6,245 bases of DNA, taken from positions 1-6,245 of the forward strand of contig JACCTJ010000311.1 of the NCBI GenBank assembly GCA_013812485.1. Reading direction: 5' to 3'. Shown here piece by piece: positions 5,537 to 6,245 of the stretch (positions are counted from its first letter, which is position 1; the number at the start of each line of letters is the position of its first letter). The position numbers and the translations under genes are program-made. The stretch is from Thermoleophilaceae bacterium (GTDB lineage Bacteria > Actinomycetota > Thermoleophilia > Solirubrobacterales > Thermoleophilaceae). Below the pieces are notes generated by a model. That model saw only the letters and a list, made by a program, of their open reading frames with translations, was not told the origin of the DNA and searched no databases.

Positions 5537-5715
5537 CCACCGCCTTTCCGCCGAGCGCGTGGACGGGAGTCACTGAGCTCTGCGACGATCCGGTCATCGC
5601 GGATCCGCCCTCCGTATCCGACGTTCGCGCCCGCCTCGCCTCACTGCGCGACCAGGGGGCCGCCCGCGGCGAGGTAGCTCCCGCCGGTGCGGCCACGCCC
5701 GAGCAGCTCGATGCG
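5512..5715 (+). other. Open in-frame extension upstream of 5716 with a Phd/YefM-like trace
   Basis: The frame of the gene at 5716 stays open back to the TGA at 5509-5511. No ATG, GTG or TTG occurs in it; only a CTG at 5644 and an ATC at 5596 could serve as rare starts. From 5614 it reads VSDVRARLASL, which resembles the opening helix of Phd/YefM antitoxins, and then TPEQLDA leading into MRETMEILSDP. The central strand usually seen in Phd (the hydrophobic ITRxGRPVAVL type) is missing. Either the real start is non-standard, or this is a decayed antitoxin N-terminus. Confidence 0.45.
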
Positions 5716-6090
5716 ATGCGGGAGACGATGGAGATCCTGTCCGATCCCACGATGCTGATGCGCGTCCGGGCGGGGCGAGCGGCGGTGGCGAGCGGCGACG
5801 TCGTTGCGCTCGAGGAGCCCTCGGGCGGTTTGCCCCCGACGTCGGGCGGGGGGTGGCGGGCAGCGCTCACGGGTCCGGTCGCGCGAGAGCTGGCGCAGTG
5901 CGACGAGCCCTCGGCCAGTGCTGTCCGCGAGCTGCTCCGCGCGCTCGCGGCGAGGCCCACCGAGCGGGGCCGGGCGCTGGGGATGGGCCTGGTGGGGGTG
6001 TGGTCGGCCCACGGAGAATCGCAGCGCGTGCTCTACGCCATGCATGAAGGACAGCGACTCGTGACCGTCCTCAGCGTTGACGATCGCTGA
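5716..6090 (+). CDS. RelE/ParE-fold toxin domain fused to a C-terminal antitoxin-like segment
   Basis: From the first standard start, ATG at 5716, this is a 124-aa protein. Residues 1-34 (MRETMEILSDP...AVASGDVVALEE) look like the C-terminal, toxin-neutralising part of a Phd/YefM antitoxin (ETLEILSDPE...GDVV type). A flexible linker PSGGLPPTSGGG follows (35-46). Residues 47-124 match the RelE/ParE toxin pattern: WRAALTGPVARELA (47-60), a helix SAVRELLRALAARP (68-81), GLVGVWSAHGESQRVLYAM (91-109) and VTVLSVDDR (116-124). Families with this fold cleave ribosome-bound mRNA or inhibit gyrase. Normally antitoxin and toxin are separate adjacent genes; here both lie in one frame without a stop. The usual VDHR end is VDDR and the chain stops there, so catalytic competence is uncertain. 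The true start may be upstream, since conserved residues precede Met1. It is divergent from the gene at 5536. Domain calls are from pattern recognition only. Confidence 0.72.
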   Translation: MRETMEILSDPTMLMRVRAGRAAVASGDVVALEEPSGGLPPTSGGGWRAALTGPVARELAQCDEPSASAVRELLRALAARPTERGRALGMGLVGVWSAHGESQRVLYAMHEGQRLVTVLSVDDR

Positions 6091-6245
6091 GGCGGGGTAG
6101 AGCGCGCGTTACGCCCGCTCCGGCTTCAGGCTCGACGGCCTGGGTCCGTCGGGGCTGCGCCAGGCGACCATGGATCAAGCGCGGTGTGCTCCGGCGTCGT
6201 AAGAGGCAACGAGGACGGTTTCTCGATCGTCGCCGGGAGGGAGAG
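6091..6245. other. Right-edge region with no supported gene
   Basis: I see no tRNA and no supported coding frame in this stretch. Two overlapping 6-bp inverted repeats are visible: CGACGG (6133-6138) with CCGTCG (6146-6151), and GCCTGG (6138-6143) with CCAGGC (6160-6165). They could be mutually exclusive hairpins after the toxin-like gene, but neither is followed by a T-run. GGGAGGGAGAG at 6235-6245 resembles a Shine-Dalgarno for a plus-strand gene starting beyond the window. Confidence 0.35.

Noticed and set aside
5084..5677. Plus-strand frames over the minus-strand 120-aa gene, including an ATG at 5106 overlapping the kinase stop as ATGA
   Set aside because: The ATGA overlap is suggestive, but the products are low-complexity Ser/Arg sequences and the minus-strand frame has clear strand/helix patterning and better third-position bias.
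5529..6045. Minus-strand open frames opposite the toxin-like gene
   Set aside because: Their translations are Ser/Arg/Ala-rich with no domain pattern, while the plus frame matches RelE-type motifs.
6175..6245. Possible end of a minus-strand gene entering from the right edge (22 codons ending at a TGA at 6175-6177)
   Set aside because: Only 22 codons are visible, with mixed third-position composition and no motif; too short to support.

Overview
The window is GC-rich DNA with strongly GC-biased third codon positions, frequent GTG starts and compact, mostly single-function genes. The protein sequences look like a high-GC actinomycete, most likely class Thermoleophilia (Solirubrobacterales or relatives). 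That placement is my impression from remembered families (the secreted WNEPN/TEYGYQ glycosidase and the small MAKIWVLDT protein), not a search result. I see no insertion sequence, phage gene, CRISPR array, rRNA or tRNA.

Left part (1-3033, all minus strand). Reading leftwards there is an ArsR-type regulator (3033-2722), a primary-like sigma-70 factor (2638-1697), a small unrecognised protein (1597-1196), and the first 369 codons of a secreted clan GH-A type glycoside hydrolase that runs off the left edge (1107-1). Gaps of roughly 80-100 bp hold inverted repeats and one 11-bp direct repeat. The genes are probably separate transcription units in the same orientation rather than one tight operon.

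Middle part (3034-5109, plus strand). A short divergent promoter region with two small inverted repeats separates the ArsR gene from a lineage-type hypothetical protein (3110-3628). The end of that protein overlaps the start of an FGGY sugar kinase (3625-5109), probably a pentulose kinase of the D-ribulokinase type. The ATGA overlap suggests translational coupling. The last third of the hypothetical protein looks non-native and may be a lost-stop or frameshift extension.

Right part (5110-6245). A convergent minus-strand gene encodes a small hypothetical protein (5536-5174). Divergent from it is a plus-strand frame in which a degenerate Phd/YefM-like antitoxin segment is fused through a Gly/Pro/Ser linker to a RelE/ParE-fold toxin domain (5716-6090, with the open frame reaching back to 5512 without a standard start codon). 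The last 155 bp have no supported gene; they hold small inverted repeats and a ribosome-binding-site-like purine run at the very edge.

The genes do not form one obvious pathway. The items most worth a second look are the single-chain antitoxin-toxin fusion, the sigma factor with altered promoter-contact residues, the perfect palindrome between the kinase ribosome binding site and its start codon, and the anomalous C-terminus of the protein before the kinase.
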